Source: Agromyces sp. SYSU T00194 (GTDB lineage Bacteria; Actinomycetota; Actinomycetes; Actinomycetales; Microbacteriaceae). From it: a stretch of 64,000 bases of DNA. Position 1 is the first letter of the stretch. The number at the start of each line of letters is the position of its first letter. This document shows, in pieces, positions 1 to 7,620 of this stretch. The DNA lies in assembly GCF_040496035.1 (NCBI RefSeq), contig NZ_JBEPJZ010000001.1:620001-684000 (forward strand), written 5' to 3'. The position numbers were made by a program, and so were the translations under genes. The notes below the pieces were generated by a model. The model made no database searches, was not told the origin of the DNA, and saw only the letters and a program-made list of their open reading frames with translations.

Positions 1-632
1 GTGCTCTGGCCTGCTGGGTTCGGTGCGTTCGCGATCTGGGCGGGCCTCACAGCTATTCCGAGGTTCCGGAGCCGAGCCGCGAGCCCGTCGGTGGCGACGT
101 ACGGAGGTGTTGTCGCGGGGACTAGTGCGATCCTCGTGTCGCTCTACGTGCTCGCGGCGATCGCGAGTGTTGGGACTGCCTCGCCGCTGCCTGCGCCACA
201 GTCTTGGGTCGGCTCGTCCGGCACAGGTGTAGCAGCAGCACCTCCTGAAGCGGATGCACCGTCCGCAGCGGACCCCGAGGATGAGCGTTCGGCGCACTCG
301 CCGCAGGTTCTTACTTCCCCGAGCCGACGACCGCTGCGATCGAGGCCGCCCAACTCGCACAAGCGGCGGGCTCAGCAGCCTTCGTCCTGCAGTACCACCA
401 CGCGAGTGGGTCCGAGTGGCCGGCATCGCTCGCCGTCACGACCGACGCGACCTCCGTCATCGCACCTGACGGGACATTCCTCACTCCCCTGCCTCCGGGC
501 GCGGAGCTGGTCTACAGCACGTCGTCCGACCACCGTGAGTTCTCGATCACCTTGATTGGGAGCACGTTCGGTTCGGTAGCGACTTTCGACTCGGTCACGA
601 ACGAAGTGCGAACGACTCAAGGAAACGGCTGA
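1..632 (+). pseudogene. Frameshifted membrane-anchored/secreted protein, 5' end outside window
   Basis: The first ~95 codons read in the frame of base 1: two hydrophobic segments (about residues 3-20 and 35-58) then a Pro/Ala/Ser-rich linker. At about 285-300 coding sense moves to the frame ending at TGA 630-632, which reads GSYFPEPTTAAIEAA and continues as a ~105-residue globular C-terminus ending EVRTTQGNG. In that frame a TGA at 282 blocks readthrough from upstream, so the two halves need a one-base shift near 288. The layout (membrane segments, linker, small extracellular domain) resembles actinobacterial DUF4190-type membrane proteins; function is unknown. The GTG at base 1 may be an internal codon. 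Real pseudogene, sequencing error or programmed shift cannot be told apart here. Confidence 0.6.
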
Positions 633-732
633 ACAGGATGCACACGCCGACATCCCCCACCGCGCAGGATGCCCAGCGGCTTTGGGCGCGGCTGCGCATC
701 CGGACACTCGTCGAGCTTCGCCTGGGCCGGAT

Positions 733-1209
733 CTATCGCGCCCCCGCGCTCAGCACCTCGCGCGCGTGCGCGTACTTCGCAGCGAGCTGCTCACGCTTCG
801 AGTCGTCGAGCTTCGCGACGCGCCACGGGAGGAGGTTGTCGGCGATGTCGGCGAGTTTGACCTGTCGCGCGACCGGGTGCGCGGCGAGGCGGGCGTAGTA
901 CTCGTCGGACGGCACGTCGTCGGTTCGCGTCATCAGCACCACGATCTCCACGACCTCCGGAGCGACTCCCTCCTGCAGGAGGTCCGTGGCGGTCATCCGT
1001 CGATCGCCGAGGTAGGTGTCTTCGATCACGTCGTGGAGCCATCCGGCCGCGACGGCGACGAGATCGCCGCTCGGTTCCAGTGACGCGGCCACCCGAGCCG
1101 GATGCGAGATGTAGGCCGCACCGAGCTTGTCGAGCTGACCGAAGTGCTGGCGCGCAGCGATCCGTGCCGCGAGGGCCACCTGCACCACACCGTCGACTCC
1201 GTCGGTCAT
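733..1209 (-). CDS. HD-domain phosphohydrolase (RelA/SpoT-HD-like), 158 aa
   Basis: A single HD domain spans the protein. Visible metal-binding motifs are a first His in YISHPARVA (about 36), the HD pair in GWLHDVIEDT (about 58-59) and a distal Asp in VKLADIADN (about 119-122). The HDVIEDT pattern is typical of small SpoT-like HD hydrolases (MESH1 relatives), which cleave nucleotide or (p)ppGpp-like substrates; the actual substrate is inferred. No synthetase or TGS domain is present, so this is a stand-alone hydrolase. It is divergent from the NERD gene across a 47-bp gap, and a GGGGG run sits upstream as a possible ribosome-binding site. Confidence 0.8.
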   Translation of the reverse strand: MTDGVDGVVQVALAARIAARQHFGQLDKLGAAYISHPARVAASLEPSGDLVAVAAGWLHDVIEDTYLGDRRMTATDLLQEGVAPEVVEIVVLMTRTDDVPSDEYYARLAAHPVARQVKLADIADNLLPWRVAKLDDSKREQLAAKYAHAREVLSAGAR

Positions 1210-1256
1210 TCGGGCCCCCAGACTGATCGGCGCGACGCCGTTCGTGCTTCGACTCT

Positions 1257-2093
1257 ATGACGTCGGTGCCGAGCACTAGCTTGAGACTCGTGAGCGAATA
1301 CGTGGGCGTGGGTGACCTCGCGCGGCGCCGCCCCGCGGCATCCGTCATCGCAGAGTGCCTGCGCGAGCAGGCGAGCGTGCCGCCGAACAGCGCGATGCAG
1401 CGGATCTTCGGGGTCTCGCCGCTCGGGCGGGCGGCGGAGCCCTGGTACGTCGGAGCGCTCGGCGAGCTCGAGGTCGCGCGGCGGCTGGAGCGACTCGGCG
1501 ACGGGTGGCACGTGCTGCACTCGGTTCCGGTCGGCACTGCGGGCAGCGACCTCGACCACGTCGTGATCGGGCCGGGCGGGGTGTTCACGATCAACACGAA
1601 GCACCACCGCGGCGCGTCGGTGTGGGTCGGCGCGCGCCGCATCCTCGTCAACGGGCAGCGCACCGACCACCTGCGCAACGCCGAGCACGAGGCGAACCGC
1701 ACCGCGAAGCTGCTGTCGACGGCGACACGGATGCCCCTGGAAGCGACGCCGGTGCTCGCGATCGTCGGCGCCCGGCGGCTGACCGTGCGCGAGCGTCCGG
1801 CGCGGGTGGTCGTGCTGCCGGCGGATGCGCTGGCGCGGTGGCTGCGGGGCCGGCCCGTGGTGCTCGCGCCCGAGGAGGTGGGGCGGCTCGTGGCATCCGC
1901 TGCCCTGCCGTCGACGTGGGGGCAGAGCGGTGAGGTTGTGGAGGCGGATCACGACGCGTTCGAGCGGCTGCGCCTGGAGGTCGTGCGGGCGCGACGGCGC
2001 CGGTTGATGTGGGGCGGGGTCGTGATGGCGGCTGCGGTCGTTGCGCTCTTCGCGGTTGTGGGTGTGGCGGTCGGAGCGGTCGCGGGAACCTAG
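1257..2093 (+). CDS. NERD domain-containing membrane protein, 278 aa
   Basis: Residues ~62-175 form a NERD (nuclease-related) domain: GALGELEVARRLERLG, then SDLDHVVIGPGGVFTINTKH, the conserved D-x-VVIGP-G-hhhhN-K/H core that corresponds to the restriction-endonuclease-like fold. A single C-terminal transmembrane helix follows at ~250-275, preceded by a basic RARRRR stretch, suggesting membrane anchoring with the NERD domain in the cytoplasm. Nuclease activity is predicted for the family but rarely shown. Its TAG stop overlaps the stop of the convergent NYN gene (CCTAGG at 2089-2094). Confidence 0.85.
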   Translation: MTSVPSTSLRLVSEYVGVGDLARRRPAASVIAECLREQASVPPNSAMQRIFGVSPLGRAAEPWYVGALGELEVARRLERLGDGWHVLHSVPVGTAGSDLDHVVIGPGGVFTINTKHHRGASVWVGARRILVNGQRTDHLRNAEHEANRTAKLLSTATRMPLEATPVLAIVGARRLTVRERPARVVVLPADALARWLRGRPVVLAPEEVGRLVASAALPSTWGQSGEVVEADHDAFERLRLEVVRARRRRLMWGGVVMAAAVVALFAVVGVAVGAVAGT

Positions 2094-2556
2094 GCTGCTG
2101 GAGCCGACTTGGCGTTGGGGCGGGGCTTGAGCTTCACGCGCACGCCGCCGCCGGGGCGCGGGCCGACCGTGAAGAGGCCGACCTCGCGCACGAGGTCCGA
2201 CAGCTTCGCGTAACCCCAGTTGCGGGAGTCGAAGTCGGGGCGCTGCTTGCGGACGAGGGAACCGACGGCGGCGAGGTCCGCCCAGCCGTCGTCGCCTCAT
2301 CGAGCACGTCGAGGTAGGTGAAGCGGTCGCAGGCGTTGCGGAAGGCGCCGAGGGTCTTGCGCTCGCCGAAGCCGTAGACCGTCACGCCGTCCTCGCGGAT
2401 TCGGGATGCAAGGCGCGTGAAGTCGCTGTCGCTCGAGACGATGCAGAACGCCTGGAAGCGGCCCGTGTAGATCAGGTCCATCGCGTCGATGATGAGGGCG
2501 CTGTCGGTCGCGTTCTTGCCGACGGTGTTCGCGAACTGCTGCATCGGCTGGATCAC
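2090..2556 (-). pseudogene. NYN-domain (DUF88/LabA-like) protein with OST-HTH tail, frameshifted
   Basis: From GTG 2556 the frame reads the second half of a NYN PIN-like nuclease domain: IQPMQQFANTVGKNATD, IDAMDLIYTG, FCIVSSDSDFTRLA, VYGFGERKT. Near 2296 sense moves one frame and continues as DDGWADLAAVGSL, NWGYAKLSDLVREVGLF and VKLKPRPNAKSAPAA, a typical OST-HTH/LOTUS RNA-binding tail ending at TAG (2092-2090). One missing base after the DVLDE codons would restore a continuous protein. The N-terminal strand that normally carries LIDADN is not in frame; FAVLIYENMPG appears in another frame near 2660-2690, separated by the palindrome island. Family members are predicted RNA-processing nucleases. 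Probably inactive as given, unless the shifts are sequence errors. Confidence 0.65.
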
Positions 2557-2592
2557 GTGCTCGCTCGGGCGCAGACGCCGCAGGTAGGTTTT

Positions 2593-2661
2593 CTCCTCCA
2601 GGAGGAGTTGTTTCCTGTTCCAGAGAAAAGCGAGTTCTCTCGAGAAAACTCGGTTGTTTCC
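2593..2661. repeat. AT-rich palindromic island upstream of NYN gene
   Basis: A ~70-bp AT-rich patch in GC-rich surroundings. It contains CTCCTCC-A-GGAGGAG (2593-2607), a 20-bp near-perfect palindrome GAGTTCTCTCGAGAAAACTC (2632-2651, one mismatched pair) and two direct copies of GTTGTTTCC (2607-2615 and 2653-2661, 46 bp apart). It lies where the NYN N-terminus should be encoded. It could be an operator array, a recombination scar or a small mobile-element footprint. Confidence 0.55.
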
Positions 2662-2728
2662 GGCGCACCGGGCATGTTCTCGTAGATCAGGACTGCGAAG
2701 AGCGCAGGCGCGAAGCTAGCCTGAAGAC

Positions 2729-2962
2729 ATGCCGGTGGACATCACGATTCGGGCGGTACCCAACGACGTGCTGGACGAACTCGCTGCGCGGGCTCGTCGG
2801 TCGGGGCGGTCACTGCAGGAGTACCTGCGCGCGGAACTCGCGCGGCTCGCTGCGGGGCCATCGGTGAAGGACGCTCTGGCGACGATTCGGGAGCACGCCC
2901 GCCGGTATCCGCGTATCTCCACGGACGAGATCCTCGCCGCGCGCGCTGCGGACCGGCGGTGA
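2729..2962 (+). CDS. Ribbon-helix-helix antitoxin (FitA/VapB type), toxin missing, 77 aa
   Basis: The N-terminal ~40 residues (ITIRAVPNDVLDELAARARR, SLQEYLRAEL) are a ribbon-helix-helix DNA-binding fold typical of FitA/VapB-type antitoxins; the C-terminal helix with ISTDEILAARAADRR resembles the toxin-wrapping tail. The start looks leaderless: TAGCCT, six bases, ATG. A GTG overlaps the stop in the usual VapBC 4-nt arrangement but reads only eight further codons before TAG, so no PIN toxin is encoded downstream. This looks like an orphan or a remnant of a TA pair. Confidence 0.75.
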   Translation: MPVDITIRAVPNDVLDELAARARRSGRSLQEYLRAELARLAAGPSVKDALATIREHARRYPRISTDEILAARAADRR

Positions 2963-3010
2963 CCAGCAGCGGAACTCATCGCTAGCGGGGCGGGAACGAC
3001 GTGACGCGTA

Positions 3011-3607
3011 TCACCCCAGCGGGATCGACACGATGAGCATCGCGAGTGTCATCGCGGACATGGCTGCCGCGTCGAGGGTGCGGAGGCGCGCACCGCAGCG
3101 GTGTGCGCGCAGCGCGTGCCACGCGCTGTAGGCGGCGAAGGCGAGTGCGCCGGCCACGATGACCGGGGCGAACGAGGTCGGCGAGTGGCCAGCATGGGCG
3201 CCCGAGGCAGCGGCTCCGGAACCAGCGGCGCCGGCGTGGAGCGCGACGACGAGCGCGGCCGTCACCACGAGCCCGAGCGCGCGGTGCAGGTCCACCTGCG
3301 TGACACCGCCGGCAGCACGCGCCGCCGCCACGACGGCGATCGCCACCGCCACCATCGACGCCGCCCACGCCACCGACCGCCCCGCCCACCCGGGCACGGC
3401 CCCGGCGAAGAACGCCATGTCGACCATCGCGCCGAGCATGAGCAGCGAGGCCACCACGGCCAGCACCTGCCCCAGCACGGCGACGAGCACCGCGCGGCGG
3501 CGCCCGGCCGACCCCGCAGCGGGGGTCGACCAGGCACCGGCGCCGACGGAGCAGCAGACGCCGATCGAGGCGGGAATCACCATGCCGGCGTGGAGCAGCT
3601 CGGTCAT
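3011..3607 (-). CDS. Small multi-pass membrane protein beside amine oxidase, 198 aa
   Basis: The start chosen is ATG 3607 (MTELLHAGMVIPAS), with AGGAACGG upstream; a longer frame to 3700 overlaps the amine oxidase 3' end and is unlikely. About five hydrophobic helices are visible, with several Met and His residues near helix ends (HAGM, MVDM, HAGHS, HALRAHRC, MSAMTLAM). I do not recognise a named family with certainty; the pattern is reminiscent of DUF5134-like actinobacterial membrane proteins. It lies 58 bp downstream of the copper amine oxidase on the same strand, so a role in copper handling is possible, but this is inference. Confidence 0.6.
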   Translation of the reverse strand: MTELLHAGMVIPASIGVCCSVGAGAWSTPAAGSAGRRRAVLVAVLGQVLAVVASLLMLGAMVDMAFFAGAVPGWAGRSVAWAASMVAVAIAVVAAARAAGGVTQVDLHRALGLVVTAALVVALHAGAAGSGAAASGAHAGHSPTSFAPVIVAGALAFAAYSAWHALRAHRCGARLRTLDAAAMSAMTLAMLIVSIPLG

Positions 3608-3615
3608 CGGGGCAT

Positions 3616-3639
3616 CCGTTCCTGAATACCGGTCCTGAA
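3616..3639 (-). promoter_or_regulatory. Tandem TTCAGGA-CGG motif upstream of membrane gene
   Basis: On the minus strand two copies, TTCAGGACCGG (3639-3629) and TTCAGGAACGG (3626-3616), sit 13 bp apart just upstream of the membrane-protein start. The same motif is repeated four times near the IclR gene at 9178-9268, so it is a candidate binding site shared by the two ends of the amine locus. The second copy also overlaps the likely ribosome-binding site. Confidence 0.4.
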
Positions 3640-3665
3640 AAGTGCCAGACCCAGCGAAACCGCGC

Positions 3666-5693
3666 TCAGTGCCCGCAGCTGCACGCCGCGCCCGCGTCAC
3701 CCGCGCAGTGCGCGCAGCCGGCGTGAGACCCGGTCGCGTGCGACCCCGTGCCGTGCGCGGTCGTGGCGGGCACGTTCAGCACCGGGTTGCGGTCGAAGAA
3801 GCCGTACGGCTTCAGCGTGAACTTGGCGTGGTCGACGGGCATGACGGGCCAGTCCTCCGGGCGCGGGAAGTGCGTCGGGCCGAAGGTGTGCCAGAGCACG
3901 ATGTCCTCGCCGTCGATCGAGCGGTCGCCCGCGCGGTACTTGGTGAGGCCGTCGCCGCCCGGGTTCTGGTGCACGTAGTCGCCCGCGGCGTACTTCTCGG
4001 CCGGGTCGTACTGCGTGACGAACAGGTGCTTCGTCGCGAACTCGGCGCGCGACGCGATCGACGACGACGGGTCGGCGAGCAGCGTCGGCGTGGGCGTCGG
4101 GTGCAGCACGTATCCGGTGGGCTGGCCGAGACGGTTCGTCTTCTCGGTGTTGACGATGTGCCAGGCGCGTCCGGCCGAGCCGTCCGCGTCGCGCGCAGCA
4201 TCCGCTTCGGTCGAGAGCCTCGTGCGCGAGAACGTGAAGCCGTTGCCGTGCTCGTTGCCCGGGCCGATCGGCACGCGCACCGCGTCGACCTCGTCGACCG
4301 CGTTCGCCAGGCCGTCGACCATCATGTCGAGGCGGAAGTTGAACAGGTGCTGGTGCGCCGGCCCGCCGAGGCCCGGCGCGACCTGCGTGGCGTACGGGTA
4401 GCCCTCCTCCGGGTAGGCCGAGGTGAAGAGGATGCCCGTGAGCTTCGCCTCGCACTCGATGGTGCCGTCGAGGTACAGGTACCAGTAGAAGCCGTAGTCG
4501 TAGTTGCCGACGGTGGTGAAGAAGCTGATCACCAGTCGACGCGCGCGGCGCACCTCGTCGGACTCGGTGAACATGTCGCTGTGCTTCCACAGCGTGCCGT
4601 AGTCCTCCTCGTGCATGCAGATGCCGTTCTGGATGGTCGTCGGGTTGCCGAGCTCATCCGCGAAGGTGGCGTCGAAGTACGTGATTTCCCCGAGGCAGTC
4701 GCAGCCGAGCTGCAGCGAGTTCGTGAACCGCCCGAACAGGTACTCCCCCGTGTCGAAGTAGTTCTGCCAGAAGCGCGTGGCCTGCGGGTCGCCGTAGGGC
4801 ACCAGCATCTCCGACACGCTCGCCCGGTAGATGACCGGACGCTCCTGGTCGCCGTCGACGATGCGCAGCCGCCGCAGGATGAGCCCCTCGCGCGGGTCGA
4901 ACCCGATCTGGAACTTCCAGTTCGCCCACGACACCTCGTCGCCGTCGACGTCGAAGCTCGGGCCCTCGGGCTGGGTGATGACGATCGGCTTCAGCGAGGT
5001 CATCGGCGGGCCCTGCAGCTCGGGGTCGTCGAAGTTGCCGTGCTCGGCGGGCACCGGGTACGGCTCGGTGTCGATGAGGCGCGTGATCTTGCGGTTGATC
5101 ACGTCGATGTACGCGGCGAGGCCGTCGACCGGGTGCGCCCACGGGTGGTCCTTCGGGTGGTCCATGCGGAAGGCGAAGACGCGCAGCATCCGCGTGCCCG
5201 CCTCCTCCTCGTACCCGTAGTGACCGGCCGACAGCGGCACGCACACGACCTGGTCGTGGGTCACGCCGCGGGCGGCGAGCGCCTCGTGCCAGCGCGGATC
5301 CTCGGCGACGATGTCGCCCACCATCTCGAACTCCTCGACGAGGATGGGCAGCTGCCCCTCCGACCCGTCGAGCACCACGGTGCTGAGGATCGCGCCCGAG
5401 GTGAGCGAGACCAGCAGGTCGGTCGACTTGCCGTCGGCGAGGTCGAGCAGCATGACGCGCACGCGACGCTCGGGCAGCGGCCCGCCGTCCTCCCACGCGA
5501 GCACCTCGCGCTTGTGCGGCTCCTCGAGGCCCACGTACGCGAAGCGGGTCGAGGCGGCGAGCGCGAGCTCGGCGATCAGCAGCTCGCGCACGCGCGTGAT
5601 CTCGGCGGCGCTGAGGTCGGCGAGCGGATGCGGCGCGGCCGCGTCCGCCGCGGCGTGCGCGTGGCCGTGGAGTCCGTGTTCGGTGATGGTCAT
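3666..5693 (-). CDS. tynA: Primary-amine oxidase (copper/topaquinone), 675 aa
   Basis: This enzyme oxidatively deaminates primary amines such as phenethylamine or tyramine to aldehyde, ammonia and H2O2. All catalytic residues of Arthrobacter AGAO-type enzymes are visible: topaquinone precursor Tyr398 in TVGNYDYGFYW, gate Tyr312 and base Asp314 in NYFDTGEY, copper ligands His447 and His449 (AHQH) and His608 (THFPRPEDWP). Start ATG 5693 follows AAGGAG. No signal peptide is seen, so it is probably cytoplasmic. The last ~28 residues form an unusual Cys/His-rich tail (several HA-T-GSHA units, then GCAHCAG and CSCGH), richer than AGAO's short His/Cys tail, possibly for copper acquisition. The gene follows an APC permease on the same strand. 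Confidence 0.95.
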   Translation of the reverse strand: MTITEHGLHGHAHAAADAAAPHPLADLSAAEITRVRELLIAELALAASTRFAYVGLEEPHKREVLAWEDGGPLPERRVRVMLLDLADGKSTDLLVSLTSGAILSTVVLDGSEGQLPILVEEFEMVGDIVAEDPRWHEALAARGVTHDQVVCVPLSAGHYGYEEEAGTRMLRVFAFRMDHPKDHPWAHPVDGLAAYIDVINRKITRLIDTEPYPVPAEHGNFDDPELQGPPMTSLKPIVITQPEGPSFDVDGDEVSWANWKFQIGFDPREGLILRRLRIVDGDQERPVIYRASVSEMLVPYGDPQATRFWQNYFDTGEYLFGRFTNSLQLGCDCLGEITYFDATFADELGNPTTIQNGICMHEEDYGTLWKHSDMFTESDEVRRARRLVISFFTTVGNYDYGFYWYLYLDGTIECEAKLTGILFTSAYPEEGYPYATQVAPGLGGPAHQHLFNFRLDMMVDGLANAVDEVDAVRVPIGPGNEHGNGFTFSRTRLSTEADAARDADGSAGRAWHIVNTEKTNRLGQPTGYVLHPTPTPTLLADPSSSIASRAEFATKHLFVTQYDPAEKYAAGDYVHQNPGGDGLTKYRAGDRSIDGEDIVLWHTFGPTHFPRPEDWPVMPVDHAKFTLKPYGFFDRNPVLNVPATTAHGTGSHATGSHAGCAHCAGDAGAACSCGH

Positions 5694-5828
5694 GGGGTGC
5701 TCCTTACGGGGGCGGTGGTTCGTGAAGTCTGCTGCGTGGGCGGGTGCCGCAGGATCCGGATGTGAGGAACGGACCCCGCGGAGTCGTGGGGGGCGGATGC
5801 CCCGGGGCGGCCGCGGGCGGGCGGCCGG

Positions 5829-5883
5829 GCGGATGCCCCGGGCGGGCGTGGGCCGAGGGCCGGCGCACGCCCGGGGCATCCGC
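5829..5883 (-). terminator. GGATGCCCCGGGC hairpin between permease and amine oxidase
   Basis: GCGGATGCCCCGGGC pairs with a downstream GCCCGGGGCATCCGC arm, starting about 8 bp beyond the permease stop. It is G/C-rich with no clear T-run, so it is a terminator or mRNA-stabilising hairpin; the 197-bp gap it lies in (5694-5890) holds no gene. Confidence 0.5.
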
Positions 5884-5890
5884 TCAGTTG

Positions 5891-7375
5891 CTACTGCGCG
5901 CCGATCGCCTCGGTGATGCGCCGGTAGATCTCGGGCTTCGCCTTGCGCAGGTAGACCGCCTGCAGGTAGCCGAAGACCGGGAAGGCGACGATGATGCCGA
6001 GGCAGATCCAGGTGGTTACGCCGAACACCGGGTTGCCGGCCGCGTCGTAGTCGCCCACGAGCATCGGGTAGCCCACGACGATCACGCCCGCCGAGAAGAG
6101 CAGGCCCGCGAGGCCGAGCACCGGGGCGATGATCGTGTTCCACACGCGCGAGTCCTTCTTCGTGCGGAGGAAGTACGCGATGACCGCGACCGACGTGATC
6201 GACATCAGGATGATGATGCCGAGCGTCGCGATGCCCGCGAGCCAGGTGAAGACCTGCGCCACCGGGTCCATGCCGAAGACCGCGAACAGGGCGATCAGCG
6301 CCGCGGCGGTGCCGGTCTGCACGAGCGACGACGTGTGCGGCGACAGGTGCTTGTGGTGCACGTTCGCGAGGCTCGAAGGCAGCACGCCCGCGTTCGACAT
6401 CGACAGCTGGTAGCGGGTGACGACGTTGTGGAACGAGAGCACGCACGCGAACATGCCGGTGATGATCAGCACGTTGATCGCGATCTCGCCGACCGGGCCG
6501 AGGTAGGCGGCGGCGGTCGCGATGACCAGGCCCTCCGGGTCGGCCTGGGCGGCGGCGACGACCTCAGACGGGCCCCACGCCATGACGACGGCCCAGCTGA
6601 CGAACGCATAGAACAGGGTGATCGCGATGACCGCCGCGTAGGTGGCGCGCGGGATGGTGCGACCCGGCTCGCGGGCCTCGTCGCGGAAGACGGCGGTCGC
6701 CTCGAAGCCGATGAACGCGGCGATCGCGAACATCAGGCCGACGCCCGGGGCGCCCGAGGTGATCTCGCTGGGCGCGAAGGTGTCGAGCGAGAGGCCCTCG
6801 GCGCCGCCCGTGAACGTCACGGCGAGCGACATGATCAGTGCGATGCCGACCTCGAGCACGAGCAGCACGCCGAGCACCTTCGAGCTCAGGTCGATGTGGC
6901 GGTAGCCGAGCAGGCCGACGAGCGCGACGACGGCGAGCGCCCAGACGTACCACGGGATGTCCGGCCCGCCGAGGGCGGCGATCGAGGCGCCGATAATGGT
7001 GCCGACGTACGCGTGCACCGCGACCTGCACGGTCGTGTAGGTGAGCCAGGCGAGGTACGCGGTGGCGAGGCCCATCGGGCGGCCGAGGCCGTAGCCCGAG
7101 TAGGTGAAGAACGCGCCGGGCTTCGGCACGTGCCGGGTCATGGCGACGAAGCCGACCGAGAACAGCAGCATCACGACGCCGGAGAACACGAACAGCGACG
7201 GGAAGCCGACGCCGTTGCCGAACGCGATGCCGAGCGGCACCGAGCCGCCGACGACGGTGAGCGGCGACGCTGCGGCGACGACCATGAAGACGATGGCGAC
7301 GACGCCGAGCGAACCGCTCAGCTTCTTCGGCGCGGTGGTCTCGGTCGTGGGGGCCGAGCCTTCCTGGGTGGTCAT
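5891..7375 (-). CDS. APC-family amino acid/amine permease, 494 aa
   Basis: A typical APC superfamily carrier with ~12 transmembrane helices and the family signature in helix 1 (MVVAAASPLTVVGGSVPLGIA) and helix 6 (IAAFIGFEATAVFRDEAREP). Start ATG 7375 is preceded by AAAGGGA. It lies 197 bp upstream of the amine oxidase on the same strand and divergent from a second APC permease, so uptake of the oxidase substrate (an aromatic or aliphatic amine) or its parent amino acid is likely. Substrate is inferred from context only. Confidence 0.88.
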   Translation of the reverse strand: MTTQEGSAPTTETTAPKKLSGSLGVVAIVFMVVAAASPLTVVGGSVPLGIAFGNGVGFPSLFVFSGVVMLLFSVGFVAMTRHVPKPGAFFTYSGYGLGRPMGLATAYLAWLTYTTVQVAVHAYVGTIIGASIAALGGPDIPWYVWALAVVALVGLLGYRHIDLSSKVLGVLLVLEVGIALIMSLAVTFTGGAEGLSLDTFAPSEITSGAPGVGLMFAIAAFIGFEATAVFRDEAREPGRTIPRATYAAVIAITLFYAFVSWAVVMAWGPSEVVAAAQADPEGLVIATAAAYLGPVGEIAINVLIITGMFACVLSFHNVVTRYQLSMSNAGVLPSSLANVHHKHLSPHTSSLVQTGTAAALIALFAVFGMDPVAQVFTWLAGIATLGIIILMSITSVAVIAYFLRTKKDSRVWNTIIAPVLGLAGLLFSAGVIVVGYPMLVGDYDAAGNPVFGVTTWICLGIIVAFPVFGYLQAVYLRKAKPEIYRRITEAIGAQ

Positions 7376-7404
7376 GGGGATCCCTTTCGACGAGGCGGGG
7401 GTGG

Positions 7405-7451
7405 GTGTTGCAGGGCTGGTGCGGCCAGCCTCGTGGTCTCGTGTTGCAGGG
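7405..7451. promoter_or_regulatory. Direct repeat GTGTTGCAGGG x2 in divergent permease promoter
   Basis: GTGTTGCAGGG occurs at 7405-7415 and 7441-7451 (36-bp spacing) within the 245-bp region between the two divergent APC permease genes. A GTGTC/GACAC inverted repeat lies further on at 7506-7525. These are plausible operators for the local IclR-type regulator; direct evidence is limited to the repeats. Nothing else is seen in the gap. Confidence 0.4.
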
Positions 7452-7620
7452 GTGTCGGATGCGGGTGAAAGTTCGTCGGCGCCAATTGGGACCGGGGTCG
7501 GGGCGGTGTCTCATTTGGGCGACACGGGGCCGAAACACGCGGGTGGCGTGCGGGAAACCGGGGCGGGGTATCGTCGCGGGCGCGACACCCGCACCACCGC
7601 ACCACCCGAGGAGCCCGCTG

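Noticed and set aside
638..898. Reading frame starting MHTPTSPTAQDAQRLWARLR just after the first gene
   Set aside because: Only ~30 residues look protein-like, then it runs antisense through the HD gene. It has no good ribosome-binding site, so it is at most a gene remnant.
2090..2093. Overlapping convergent stop codons as a regulatory feature
   Set aside because: CCTAGG stop overlap is a simple consequence of compact convergent genes.
5694..6446. Upstream extension of the amine oxidase frame
   Set aside because: It runs antisense-frame through the APC permease coding region; the AAGGAG-ATG at 5693 and family alignment fix the start.
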